Below are positions 34,458-42,180 of a DNA stretch of 64,000 nucleotides, one piece after another (the stretch's first letter is position 1; every line of letters starts with the position of its first letter). The stretch covers positions 1-64,000 of the forward strand of contig JALOCA010000012.1 of NCBI GenBank assembly GCA_023227965.1, in the 5' to 3' direction. Position numbers and translations under genes: made by a program. The DNA is from Lentimicrobiaceae bacterium (GTDB lineage: Bacteria > Bacteroidota > Bacteroidia > Bacteroidales > JALOCA01). Under the pieces are notes generated by a model. That model did no database searches. It saw nothing but the letters and a program-made list of their open reading frames with translations, and was not told the DNA's origin.

Positions 34458-36893
34458 GTGGTCTATCCTGGAAACTTTGAGCAGAAAACAGGTTTTGATT
34501 CCATCAGGCAGATGATTGTCAATGCCTGCCTAAGTACATTGGGAAAATATTTTGCAAAAAAAATGCACTTTTCTTCCCAAATTGAAATCATTGGCAAATT
34601 ACTTGACCAAACGGAAGAATTTAGACAATTGTATTTATTCGACGATCCGTTTCCTTCCCAAGATTATTTTGATCTCACCAGCGAATTCGACAGATTAAAA
34701 GCCGAAGGAACCTACATTCCACCCGAACAATTGCTGGAACTGAAGCTTTCTCTCAGAACATTATTAGATGTCATTTACTATCTTACAAAACGAAATAAAA
34801 AATATCCGGCTCTACTTGCCCTTACCGTAAATATTTATTCTGAAGACATCATCCTTAGAGATATTGAACTTATTATCAATGAAAAAGGAGAAATACATAA
34901 CCATGCTTCCCCCGAGCTATCCAAAATAAGAAAAGACATACAATCGAAAGTTGCATCTGTAGAACGAAAAGTGTATCAATCTCTTTCGCTGGGTAAAAAG
35001 GAAGGCTGGCTGGTGCAGGATGCAGAAATAACCATACGAAACGGTCGCCTCGTAATCCCTGTACCTGCTTCTTATAAAAGGAAAATAAAAGGCTATATTC
35101 ACGACGAATCGGCTACCGGGCAAACCGTATTTATTGAACCTTCAGAAGCTTTCGAAACCAATAACGCCATTCGGGAACTCGAAATAGCTGAACGACATGA
35201 AATTATTCGAATTCTTACTCTTTTTACCGACACCCTCCGCCCACAACTTTCCGAACTGATACAAGCATATCGTTTTTTAGGACTTGTAGATTTTATTCGC
35301 GCAAAAGCATTGGTTTCAGTACAGTTGAATGCAATACGACCGGACATACACAACAAGCCCCTGATACAATGGAAACAAGCTGTTCATCCTTTGCTTTTTT
35401 TGTCGCATCAGCTACAAAACAAAAAAGTAGTGCCGCTCGATATATCACTCGACGATAATGAAAGAATCCTTGTAATCAGCGGACCCAATGCAGGTGGAAA
35501 ATCTGTTTGTCTGAAAACTGCAGGCTTACTTCAGTACATGTTGCAATGTGGTTTGCTTATCCCGGTAAAAGAAGCCTCAGAAGCAGGAATTTTTCATACA
35601 CTTTTTATTGACATAGGTGATGAACAATCGCTTGAAAATGACCTTAGTACATATAGTTCACATCTATTGAATCTGAAAAATATTCTAAAAAATGCTGATA
35701 AAAATACCCTTTTTCTGATTGATGAATTTGGCACGGGTACAGATCCTCACTTGGGCGGAGCTATTGCTGAAGCCGTACTGGAAGAACTCAGCCGGAAAAA
35801 TTCCATGGGAATTGTAACCACTCACTATTCTAATCTGAAACTTCTTGCCGAAAAAACAGCAGGAATAATTAATGGAGCTATGCTGTTCGATAATAGCAAA
35901 ATGCAACCTCTTTATCTATTGAAAATTGGAAAACCAGGTAGTTCATTTGCATTTGAAATTGCCCGCAACATAGGTTTTCCTGAAAAAATTCTGCAAAATG
36001 CAGCCGAAAAAACCGGCACATCCCAGTTAGATTATGAACAATGCCTTACGGAACTAGAAACAGAAAAACTTGCGTTAGAAAAGGAATTTCAACAACTCAG
36101 GGCGGCAGATACCCTTCTCTCCGAACTGATTGCAAAATACAAGAAATTGTATAACGACCTGGATGCAAAAAAGAAAGAAATTATTTCCAGTGCCCGTTTC
36201 GAAGCCAAAAACCTGCTAACAGATGCAAGTAGCCTTATTGAAAAAACAATAAAGGAAATACGGGAAAATCAGGCAGAAAAATCGGCTACAAAGGCGGGAA
36301 GACAAGAAATTAAGGCACTAACCGAAAAACTACAGGAAGCAACGCCACAAATAGAAAACACATCCCATGATAACCCAGAATCAATCAGCTTGCAAAATGA
36401 AACCGAAAGTCCAAAATCGGATATAGAAACCCCTTTACGGAAGGGCGATAAGGTATGTATTATTGGTCAGGATTTTACAGGAGAAATCCTTGAAATAGAT
36501 GATGAGGAAGCGTTGGTTGCCTTTGAAAACTTCAAAATTAAAACTTTGCGCCAACACATAGAAAGAGCAAGTGAGGAACCGAAAGAAAAAAGAAAAACGG
36601 GTAGCCGATATTCCGGCATCATTAACGACATCAACGCCAAAACTACAGAATTCAGTCTCCGGCTCGATGTTAGAGGACAACGAGCCGAGGCAGCCCTTAA
36701 TACAGTACAAAAATACATTGATGAAGCTATTTTACTTGGAGTGTTCGAAGTGAATATTCTTCACGGAAAAGGAAATGGTATCCTTCGTCATCTTATCCGC
36801 GAATATTTAAGTACGGTGCGCGAAATCAAACAGTTTTACGACGAGCGTATCGAATTTGGCGGACATGGAATAACTATTGTAAAATTCAGATAA
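34458..36893 (+). CDS. mutS2: MutS2 endonuclease/ribosome-rescue ATPase
   Basis: MutS-family ATPase lacking the mismatch-recognition domain, implicated in suppressing recombination and in rescuing collided ribosomes. The 811-residue protein has a coiled clamp/lever region, ATPase Walker A GPNAGGKS (342-349), Walker B FLIDEFGTGTDP, a long coiled coil (about 520-650), a KOW-like region (about 665-700) and a C-terminal Smr nuclease domain with HGKGNG (from residue 769). Translation begins at a GTG (VYPGNFEQKTGFD is the normal N-terminus and no ATG fits). The PAS gene starts one base after its stop. Confidence 0.93.
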   Translation: MVYPGNFEQKTGFDSIRQMIVNACLSTLGKYFAKKMHFSSQIEIIGKLLDQTEEFRQLYLFDDPFPSQDYFDLTSEFDRLKAEGTYIPPEQLLELKLSLRTLLDVIYYLTKRNKKYPALLALTVNIYSEDIILRDIELIINEKGEIHNHASPELSKIRKDIQSKVASVERKVYQSLSLGKKEGWLVQDAEITIRNGRLVIPVPASYKRKIKGYIHDESATGQTVFIEPSEAFETNNAIRELEIAERHEIIRILTLFTDTLRPQLSELIQAYRFLGLVDFIRAKALVSVQLNAIRPDIHNKPLIQWKQAVHPLLFLSHQLQNKKVVPLDISLDDNERILVISGPNAGGKSVCLKTAGLLQYMLQCGLLIPVKEASEAGIFHTLFIDIGDEQSLENDLSTYSSHLLNLKNILKNADKNTLFLIDEFGTGTDPHLGGAIAEAVLEELSRKNSMGIVTTHYSNLKLLAEKTAGIINGAMLFDNSKMQPLYLLKIGKPGSSFAFEIARNIGFPEKILQNAAEKTGTSQLDYEQCLTELETEKLALEKEFQQLRAADTLLSELIAKYKKLYNDLDAKKKEIISSARFEAKNLLTDASSLIEKTIKEIRENQAEKSATKAGRQEIKALTEKLQEATPQIENTSHDNPESISLQNETESPKSDIETPLRKGDKVCIIGQDFTGEILEIDDEEALVAFENFKIKTLRQHIERASEEPKEKRKTGSRYSGIINDINAKTTEFSLRLDVRGQRAEAALNTVQKYIDEAILLGVFEVNILHGKGNGILRHLIREYLSTVREIKQFYDERIEFGGHGITIVKFR

Positions 36894-36894
36894 C

Positions 36895-37236
36895 ATGGAA
36901 AATATACAACATTGGGCAAACGAATTTCCTTCAGCGGTTACCATTGCCAATATGCAGGGAGTGATAGTGTATATGAATGAAAAAGCCTCAGCTACCTTCG
37001 AAAAATACGGAGGGAAGAGCTTGATAGGAAAAAGTCTTTACGACTGCCATTCCGAATCTTCACGCGAAAAGCTGAAACTGCTTATCAACAAACAAGCGTC
37101 AAATACCTACACCATTGAAAAAAATGGAATAAAAAAACTCATCCACCAATCGCCCTGGTATCAAAACGGAAAATGTGCAGGCATAGTGGAACTTTCTATT
37201 GTATTACCACCTGATATGCCCCATTTTATCAGGTAG
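36895..37236 (+). CDS. Small single-PAS-domain protein
   Basis: A 113-residue protein made of one PAS fold: VTIANMQGVIVYMNEKASATF is the usual first strand-helix stretch, then SLIGKSLYDCHSESSREKL and a final strand pair (QSPWYQNGKCAGIVELSIVL). No output domain (kinase, GGDEF, helix-turn-helix) is attached, so it may bind a ligand or haem and act through a partner. Relatives with the DCH segment are described as PAS sensor proteins in anaerobes. It is one base after mutS2, so translation is likely coupled. Confidence 0.75.
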   Translation: MENIQHWANEFPSAVTIANMQGVIVYMNEKASATFEKYGGKSLIGKSLYDCHSESSREKLKLLINKQASNTYTIEKNGIKKLIHQSPWYQNGKCAGIVELSIVLPPDMPHFIR

Positions 37237-37922
37237 ACATTGTTCTCAGTTCTTAAACTTTCAATTGAAACTGTCTTTTGGGTGGGTTTTCTGTTTTTTG
37301 ATTAAATATGCAGGGAAATTTTTCATGTATATAATAATCTATTAAAAGGTGTAACCATTAATAATTCTTTACTGGTAATTTTCAATGGGGTTTACAGTTC
37401 GCATTATTAAAATCATTCTGCTTATTTGGATTTGACTTTCACGGAATAAAAAAAAACAGATATAAAACTTTAACGTAAATTTTAAGCTATTCCAATATAT
37501 ATAATAAAATATATTTTAATATTATATATGTATTCTTTATTCTTATTAATTATTATTTTATCATAATAGGTATGTCGGTGAGAGAAATTTTTATGAAATA
37601 AATTATATGATAACATCATTAACAAGAATATTTTATAAATAATATCATCTTGACAACTCCATTAATTACAATTTATTAACTAATATAAATAAATTCCATT
37701 CTATATATTAATATAAGCTGTTTAATTTTATATAATTATTTTACCTTATTAGTGTCATTTCGTTTTAATTTTTGAGCAATGAATGAAGATTGAAAAAATT
37801 TACGTACGTTTGCTTTCAATTTTTCTTTTGTTTTTAGCTGAATATCAACAAATAATGATTTTTAAAAAAAATATTTTTATAAAGTATAACAATTCAGTAA
37901 AAAATGGATAAACAGATGAATA
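37237..37922. other. Long AT-rich intergenic region before the sigma-factor gene
   Basis: About 686 bases with very high A+T content (runs such as ATATATAATAAAATATATT near 37495) and no open frame of note on either strand. The only element I can name is the TACGTTTG box at 37805, which leaves a leader of about 100 bases. The length is exceptional for this window, where most gaps are under 100 bases. Confidence 0.6.
37805..37812 (+). promoter_or_regulatory. -7 promoter element (TACGTTTG) for the sigma-factor gene
   Basis: Perfect TAnnTTTG, 110 bases before the sigma ATG. No TTTG at the usual distance upstream. In DNA this AT-rich a chance match is possible. Confidence 0.35.
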
Positions 37923-38510
37923 ATGGATAAAGAAAACGATGTAAAACTTATTGAAGGTTTACGTGAAAGAAACAATAAAACAATTAGCGATATCTATAAA
38001 AATTATTTTCCACCCATTAAACAATACATTTTAGTAAATGGAGGAAGTGCTAATGATGCGGAAGATATTTTTCAGGAAGCAGTTGTAATTATTTATACCA
38101 AACTTACAAGAGAATGTTTTACACTTACAAGTTCTTTTTTTACTTATTTGTATTCTATTTGCAAACATTTATGGTTACAGGAGTTATGGAAACGCAACAA
38201 AGTATCCCAAGCTGTATATGATAACAAAGAATTGTTTGATTATAATTCCTTGCCCATTGAAACAGAAAATATAATGGCAAGTATTGAAATAGAAAGGAAT
38301 GCCATGATTCAAAAGCATTTTCTATTATTGGGTAAAGATTGTCAAAAAATTTTGCTTATGTCGGCAAACAACATGACACCGGGACAAATAACAGAAGAAA
38401 TGCATTATGTAAGTGAAGAATATGCAAGATTGCGAAAGTTTAAATGCAAAGAAATATTAAAAAAATATATTTTAAGAGACCCAAATTTTGCTAAAATTTT
38501 TGAAATATGA
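37923..38510 (+). CDS. Sigma-70-family (ECF-like) RNA polymerase sigma factor
   Basis: A 195-residue two-domain sigma factor. Region 2 contains SANDAEDIFQEAVVIIYTKL, the ECF-type region 2.2, and SSFFTYLYSICKHLWLQELWKR, the DNA-melting region 2.3-2.4. Region 4 is from about residue 140 (CQKILLMSANNMTPGQITEEMHY as the first half of the helix-turn-helix). It lacks regions 1 and 3, so it is an alternative factor. It overlaps the following gene by ATGA (38507-38510); a sigma gene translationally coupled to a membrane protein gene is the usual layout for a sigma/regulator pair. Target promoters are unknown. Confidence 0.85.
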   Translation: MDKENDVKLIEGLRERNNKTISDIYKNYFPPIKQYILVNGGSANDAEDIFQEAVVIIYTKLTRECFTLTSSFFTYLYSICKHLWLQELWKRNKVSQAVYDNKELFDYNSLPIETENIMASIEIERNAMIQKHFLLLGKDCQKILLMSANNMTPGQITEEMHYVSEEYARLRKFKCKEILKKYILRDPNFAKIFEI

Positions 38511-39256
38511 TTCAAAAACAAGATTACTACCGGCTTCTCGAACATTATTTTAATAATAAAATGATGGGAAAAGAATTGGAATGGTTTGAAAAAGAGGTAA
38601 ATAATGATAGAATGCTGGCACTTGATCTGCGACTTGAAAAACAAATTAACCAAGCATTAGTACAACAAGATATTATTGATTTAAGAAGCAAACTACTGAA
38701 AGCAAGAGAGAAAAGTAGGCAAACCTTCAAATTAGCCTCAATACCTGTATTTGGCGATAAAAAATACATGGCAGCGGCTGCAGTTGGCATAATGCTGATG
38801 ATGAGCGGTGGGTATTATCTTACTCATAACTATTTTTCGACCAAGGAAACTTTGTTTGAACAATACTTTACTGCCGAACCATACAGAGACACAAAACGTT
38901 CTGACAGTCAGGTCGCTTCTGAAGGCATTGTTTATTATAACAATAAACAATACACCCAGGCATTAATTATTTTCGAAAAATTGCTCAAAAACAACCCCCA
39001 AAATATCGCATTCCGCTTTTATTCCGGTATATCTTATATCGAAACAGGGAACCTTCCAAAAGCCATTTCCTATTTTCAAATGATTATCGAAAACGGGGAT
39101 AATTTGTACATTGAACATGCCGAATGGTATCTCGGACTAAGCTATCTGAAAGCTGGAGATACAATAAAAGCCCAAAAGCTATTTGCTACAATTGCGTCGC
39201 ATCCTTCGCATTATTTCAGAGAGCAAGCTGAAAAAATATTGAACAAAGCAGAATAG
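38507..39256 (+). CDS. Membrane-anchored TPR protein, probable regulator of the adjacent sigma factor
   Basis: A 249-residue protein with a cytoplasmic N-terminal portion of about 85 residues (helical, charged), a single transmembrane helix (88-105, AAAAVGIMLMMSGGYYL) and a periplasmic C-terminal half with about three TPR motifs (SEGIVYYNNKQYTQALIIF, SGISYIETGNLPKAISYF, YLGLSYLKAGDTIKAQKLF). The layout is that of an anti-sigma factor whose sensor part is TPR rather than the usual FecR domain. It lacks a zinc-binding HxxxCxxC anti-sigma motif. Start overlaps the sigma stop. Function as an anti-sigma factor is inference from coupling and topology. Confidence 0.7.
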   Translation: MIQKQDYYRLLEHYFNNKMMGKELEWFEKEVNNDRMLALDLRLEKQINQALVQQDIIDLRSKLLKAREKSRQTFKLASIPVFGDKKYMAAAAVGIMLMMSGGYYLTHNYFSTKETLFEQYFTAEPYRDTKRSDSQVASEGIVYYNNKQYTQALIIFEKLLKNNPQNIAFRFYSGISYIETGNLPKAISYFQMIIENGDNLYIEHAEWYLGLSYLKAGDTIKAQKLFATIASHPSHYFREQAEKILNKAE

Positions 39257-39390
39257 TTTTCTAATAAATACTTCAAACACATTACTTTTTTATACCAGCA
39301 CTATAGTCTTTGTGATTTACAAACCCAATCAAAATAGTTTTCCGTTGCAATTTTGTATGCAATAACATGGGATCGTAAATAATTATAAAT

Positions 39391-39568
39391 CTGAGTTAGC
39401 ATAAGGTTGCAAACCATTTTTGTAATATTTCAGTATGTTACATTCCGCCGCAGGCGATGAATTATTGATCTCCTGACGGAGAACCCACAGAAATAAAAAA
39501 CCTTTTCTATTGATATTAAAACCTTAACGGGTTAATAGTAAAACATATTTTATCCTGAACTCAGGTTA
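39391..39568. repeat. Imperfect direct repeat, copy 1
   Basis: Begins CTGAGTTAGCATAAGGTTGC and ends near CCTGAACTCAGG. Matches copy 2 (39769-39996) over its full length with scattered substitutions; both share the 20-base string starting ACGGGTTAATAGT (39527-39546 here). It includes the short dyad CCGCCGCAGGCG. No protein-coding content. Looks like a decayed dispersed intergenic element of the kind common in Bacteroidota genomes. Confidence 0.7.
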
Positions 39569-39720
39569 TAAGTTTTATTATTACGATAATACCTTCCGCC
39601 ATTACGATAATGCTTTCCGCCATTATGATGATTCTTTTCGCCATTTCGATGATTCTTTCCGCCGTTTCGATAATGCTTTCCGCCGTTTCGATGATGTTTT
39701 TCGTTGATGGAAAGCATCAT
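39550..39720 (-). CDS. Possible 56-residue peptide of heptad repeats (HYRNGGK)
   Basis: The minus strand across the 21-bp tandem repeat encodes, from an ATG at 39720 to TAA at 39550, a peptide whose core is six copies of a seven-residue unit close to HYRNGGK (variants HHRNGGK, NHRNGEK, NHHNGGK, YYRNNKT). It would be strongly basic and hydrophilic. The reading frame is kept because the repeat length is a multiple of three, which does not by itself prove translation. There is no clear promoter. Equally likely to be non-coding. Confidence 0.25.
   Translation of the reverse strand: MMLSINEKHHRNGGKHYRNGGKNHRNGEKNHHNGGKHYRNGGRYYRNNKTYNLSSG
39581..39706. repeat. Tandem repeat, six copies of 21 bp
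   Basis: Six contiguous 21-base units (39581, 39602, 39623, 39644, 39665, 39686), consensus TTWCGATRATGCTTTCCGCC plus one base. Units differ at a few positions, chiefly ATTACGATAA versus TTTCGATGAT. There are no unique spacers, so it is a minisatellite, not a CRISPR array. Confidence 0.85.
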
Positions 39721-39768
39721 CATAATACTGTCTATTGGGTTTTTATAAAGGTTTGGCTAAATAGTAAC

Positions 39769-39996
39769 CTGAGCTGGCATAAGGTTGTAAACTATTCCTG
39801 GAATATTTAAGTATGTTACATTTCGCTGCAGGCGATAAATGTTAATAGAATGTTGGTTTTTTATAAAAGATTGTCCGTAGGGCATTCATTATTGATCTTC
39901 TGACAAAGAATCCACCAGAAATAAAAAATCTTTTCTATTGATAATAAAACCCTGACGGGTTAATAGTAAAACATGTTTTGTCCCGGGCTTAGGTTT
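39769..39996. repeat. Imperfect direct repeat, copy 2
   Basis: Begins CTGAGCTGGCATAAGGTTGT and ends near GGCTTAGGTTT. Same order of blocks as copy 1 but with an extra block of about 47 bases (39841-39887) in the middle. The copies lie 378 bases apart in the same orientation. Confidence 0.7.
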
Positions 39997-40187
39997 TTAA
40001 TTTATATTTAGGGATTAGGGAGTTGAGAGCTAAGGGTTGAAGAGTACAAATTTTAAAGTTTATCATCAAACATTCAAAATTCAACTTCGCACCTAATAAA
40101 AGTAAGATTGTACCTGACAAATAATGAGCGAACAGGATAATTTTTCGTTTTTACTTCTTCACTTTTTATATCCTTTTTCTCCTTTGC

Positions 40188-40220
40188 AAAAAGAAAACCC
40201 CAGTGGGAACCAGGGTTTTC
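40188..40220 (-). terminator. Rho-independent terminator of eno
   Basis: Perfect 8-base arms GAAAACCC/GGGTTTTC with a 12-base loop; on the minus strand the stem is followed by five T residues. It starts 26 bases past the eno stop. Confidence 0.85.
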
Positions 40221-40245
40221 GGAAAAACGTACTCTGTTAAAGCTT

Positions 40246-41535
40246 TTATTTTGCATATTTAAAATTCATGCCGAGGTAGTGAGCGCTGTTTCCCAGCATT
40301 TCTTCAATACGGAGTAATTGATTATACTTGGCAATACGGTCAGTACGACTGGCAGATCCGGTTTTAATCAATCCTGTATTTAAAGCTACAGCAAGGTCAG
40401 CAATGGTAGTATCTTCTGTTTCGCCTGAGCGATGACTCATAACGGCAGTATAAGAATTACGATAAGCCAAATTAACGGCGTCAATGGTTTCAGTAAGGGT
40501 TCCAATCTGGTTTACCTTAATCAGGATAGAATTGGCAACTTTTCTATCAATACCCTGTTGCAGACGTAATACATTCGTTACAAATAAATCGTCGCCCACC
40601 AGTTGAATTTTATTGCCTAACATATCTGTCAGAAGTTTCCATCCGTCCCAGTCGTCTTCAGCCATTCCGTCTTCGATAGAGATGATAGGGTATTTATCTA
40701 TCCAGTTTTTCCAATAGTCTACCATTTGAGCAGGTGTTAATTTATCACCTGTTGATTTGTGAAGATGGTACACATTTTCTTCAGGAATGTAATATTCGGA
40801 AGAAGCGGGGTCAAGGGCGATACAAACATCTATACCGGGTTTGTATCCGGCTTTTTCGATGGCTTGTAGGATAACTGTAACGGCTTCTTCATTCGATTTA
40901 AGATTGGGGGCAAAACCACCTTCATCGCCTACGTTGGTTGAATAACCAAGTTTTTTTAATACAGATTTTAGATTATGGAATACTTCAGCGCCCATACGAA
41001 TGGCTTCGCTAAATGAATTTGCACCTATGGGCATAATCATGAACTCCTGAAAATCTATACTATTATCAGCATGAGAACCTCCGTTAAGGATGTTCATCAT
41101 GGGAATAGGAAGCGTATTGGCATTGGTTCCGCCAATATAACGGTAAAGAGGCTGGGCGGTATGTTGTGCTGCAGCATGGGCTACGGCTAAAGAAACACCG
41201 AGGATGGCATTGGCTCCGATGTTTCCTTTGTTGGCAGTACCGTCAATTTCAATCATCCGGCGATCAATTTCATTCTGGTCAGTAATGTAATAGCCTTTGA
41301 GTTCTTCGGCAAGAGTTTTGTTTACGTTTTGAACGGCTTTTAGCACGCTTTTTCCGAGGTAATAGCTATTATCGCCATCACGTAGTTCAACGGCTTCGTG
41401 TACTCCGGTGGAGGCACCGGAAGGAACAGCAGCTCTGCCTACGATGCCGGAATCAGTCATAACATCCACTTCAATAGTGGGGTTGCCGCGTGAGTCAAGT
41501 ATCTGGCGGGCATAAATGTTTGCAATAGTGCTCAT
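40246..41535 (-). CDS. eno: Enolase
   Basis: Dehydrates 2-phosphoglycerate to phosphoenolpyruvate in glycolysis. The 429-residue protein is full length, with the N-terminal ARQILDSRGNPTIEVDV, magnesium ligands in SIEDGMAEDDWDGW and VGDDLFVTN, and the catalytic lysine loop in ILIKVNQIGTLTE and SHRSGETEDTTIADLAV. It lies 85 bases after rplQ but behind a strong terminator, so it should be a separate transcription unit, although its placement beside the ribosomal cluster is a recurrent arrangement in this phylum. Confidence 0.97.
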   Translation of the reverse strand: MSTIANIYARQILDSRGNPTIEVDVMTDSGIVGRAAVPSGASTGVHEAVELRDGDNSYYLGKSVLKAVQNVNKTLAEELKGYYITDQNEIDRRMIEIDGTANKGNIGANAILGVSLAVAHAAAQHTAQPLYRYIGGTNANTLPIPMMNILNGGSHADNSIDFQEFMIMPIGANSFSEAIRMGAEVFHNLKSVLKKLGYSTNVGDEGGFAPNLKSNEEAVTVILQAIEKAGYKPGIDVCIALDPASSEYYIPEENVYHLHKSTGDKLTPAQMVDYWKNWIDKYPIISIEDGMAEDDWDGWKLLTDMLGNKIQLVGDDLFVTNVLRLQQGIDRKVANSILIKVNQIGTLTETIDAVNLAYRNSYTAVMSHRSGETEDTTIADLAVALNTGLIKTGSASRTDRIAKYNQLLRIEEMLGNSAHYLGMNFKYAK

Positions 41536-41560
41536 AATCTTTTTTTAATTAATGTTTATT

Positions 41561-41597
41561 AAAATAAAAAAGGATAAAGTGCTGCGACACTTTATCC
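41561..41597 (-). terminator. Rho-independent terminator closing the ribosomal cluster
   Basis: Perfect 10-base arms GGATAAAGTG/CACTTTATCC with a 6-base loop (41582-41587); on the minus strand it is followed by TTTTTTATTTT. It begins 23 bases past rplQ and separates it from eno. Confidence 0.92.
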
Positions 41598-41620
41598 CTG
41601 TATGTTCTATTTTTTTAACT

Positions 41621-42175
41621 CTATTCCTTTTCGCTATTATCGGTAGTAGTATCTGTCATCGGTTCGTCTGCTTGCGTTGCAGGTTTGGGTTCAGCAACGG
41701 GTTTAGCAATTTTGGCAGCAGGTTTTCCGGTTTGGGTTTCAGTGGTTTTTTTCTTTCCACTTCCACGACGGCGGGTAGTTTTTGTTTTCTTTTCTTCCTT
41801 GGTACCGAGGAGAATTTCGTTGTAGTCAACCAGTTCCATCATGCACATAGAAGCATTATCGCCGAGGCGGTTTCCAGTTTTAAGAATACGGGTATACCCT
41901 CCGGGGCGGTTGGCAATTTTCAGTGAAATATTTCTAAAAAGTTCCGAAACGGCTTCTTTGTTTTGCAAATAGCTGAAAACGATACGACGTGAATGTGTAG
42001 AATCATCTTTTCCACGGGTAAGCAGAGGCTCAACATACGGACGCAACGCTTTGGCTTTAGCAAGAGTGGTATATATTCGTTTATGTAAAATAAGCGACGA
42101 TGCCATGTTAGAGAGCATGGCTTTACGGTGAGTACTCGTACGACCTAAGTGGTTTACTTTATTTTGGTGTCTCAT
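41621..42175 (-). CDS. rplQ: 50S ribosomal protein L17, with long C-terminal tail
   Basis: Core L17 occupies about the first 120 residues (MRHQNKVNHLGRTSTHRKAM is the standard start; NRLGDNASMCMMELVDYN ends the fold). A tail of about 60 residues follows that is first Lys/Thr/Arg-rich and then acidic (ending DTTTDNSEKE), giving 184 residues against about 120-130 in enterobacteria. Last gene of the ribosomal cluster, 5 bases after rpoA. Confidence 0.95.
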   Translation of the reverse strand: MRHQNKVNHLGRTSTHRKAMLSNMASSLILHKRIYTTLAKAKALRPYVEPLLTRGKDDSTHSRRIVFSYLQNKEAVSELFRNISLKIANRPGGYTRILKTGNRLGDNASMCMMELVDYNEILLGTKEEKKTKTTRRRGSGKKKTTETQTGKPAAKIAKPVAEPKPATQADEPMTDTTTDNSEKE

Positions 42176-42180
42176 TTCAA

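Larger units (their letters stand above)
39257..40187. other. Repeat-bearing intergenic region downstream of the sigma/TPR genes
   Basis: About 930 bases with no conventional gene. It contains two diverged copies of one element (39391-39568 and 39769-39996) and, between them, a six-copy 21-bp tandem repeat (39581-39706). The only frame of interest is a 56-codon minus-strand one that spans the tandem repeat. The remainder (39257-39390 and 39997-40187) shows nothing I can assign. Confidence 0.6.

Noticed and set aside
39581..39706. Short regularly repeated units resembling a CRISPR array
   Set aside because: The 21-base units are contiguous with no unique spacers, and no cas genes are present; this is a tandem repeat.
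39610..39810. Plus-strand frame of hydrophobic repeats (MLSAI-like) across the minisatellite
   Set aside because: It is the complementary reading of the same repeat, begins inside it, and has no promoter or family; the minus-strand frame is the better, though still weak, candidate.
40074..40256. 60-codon minus-strand frame running over the eno terminator
   Set aside because: It crosses a strong terminator hairpin and overlaps the end of eno; no family recognised.
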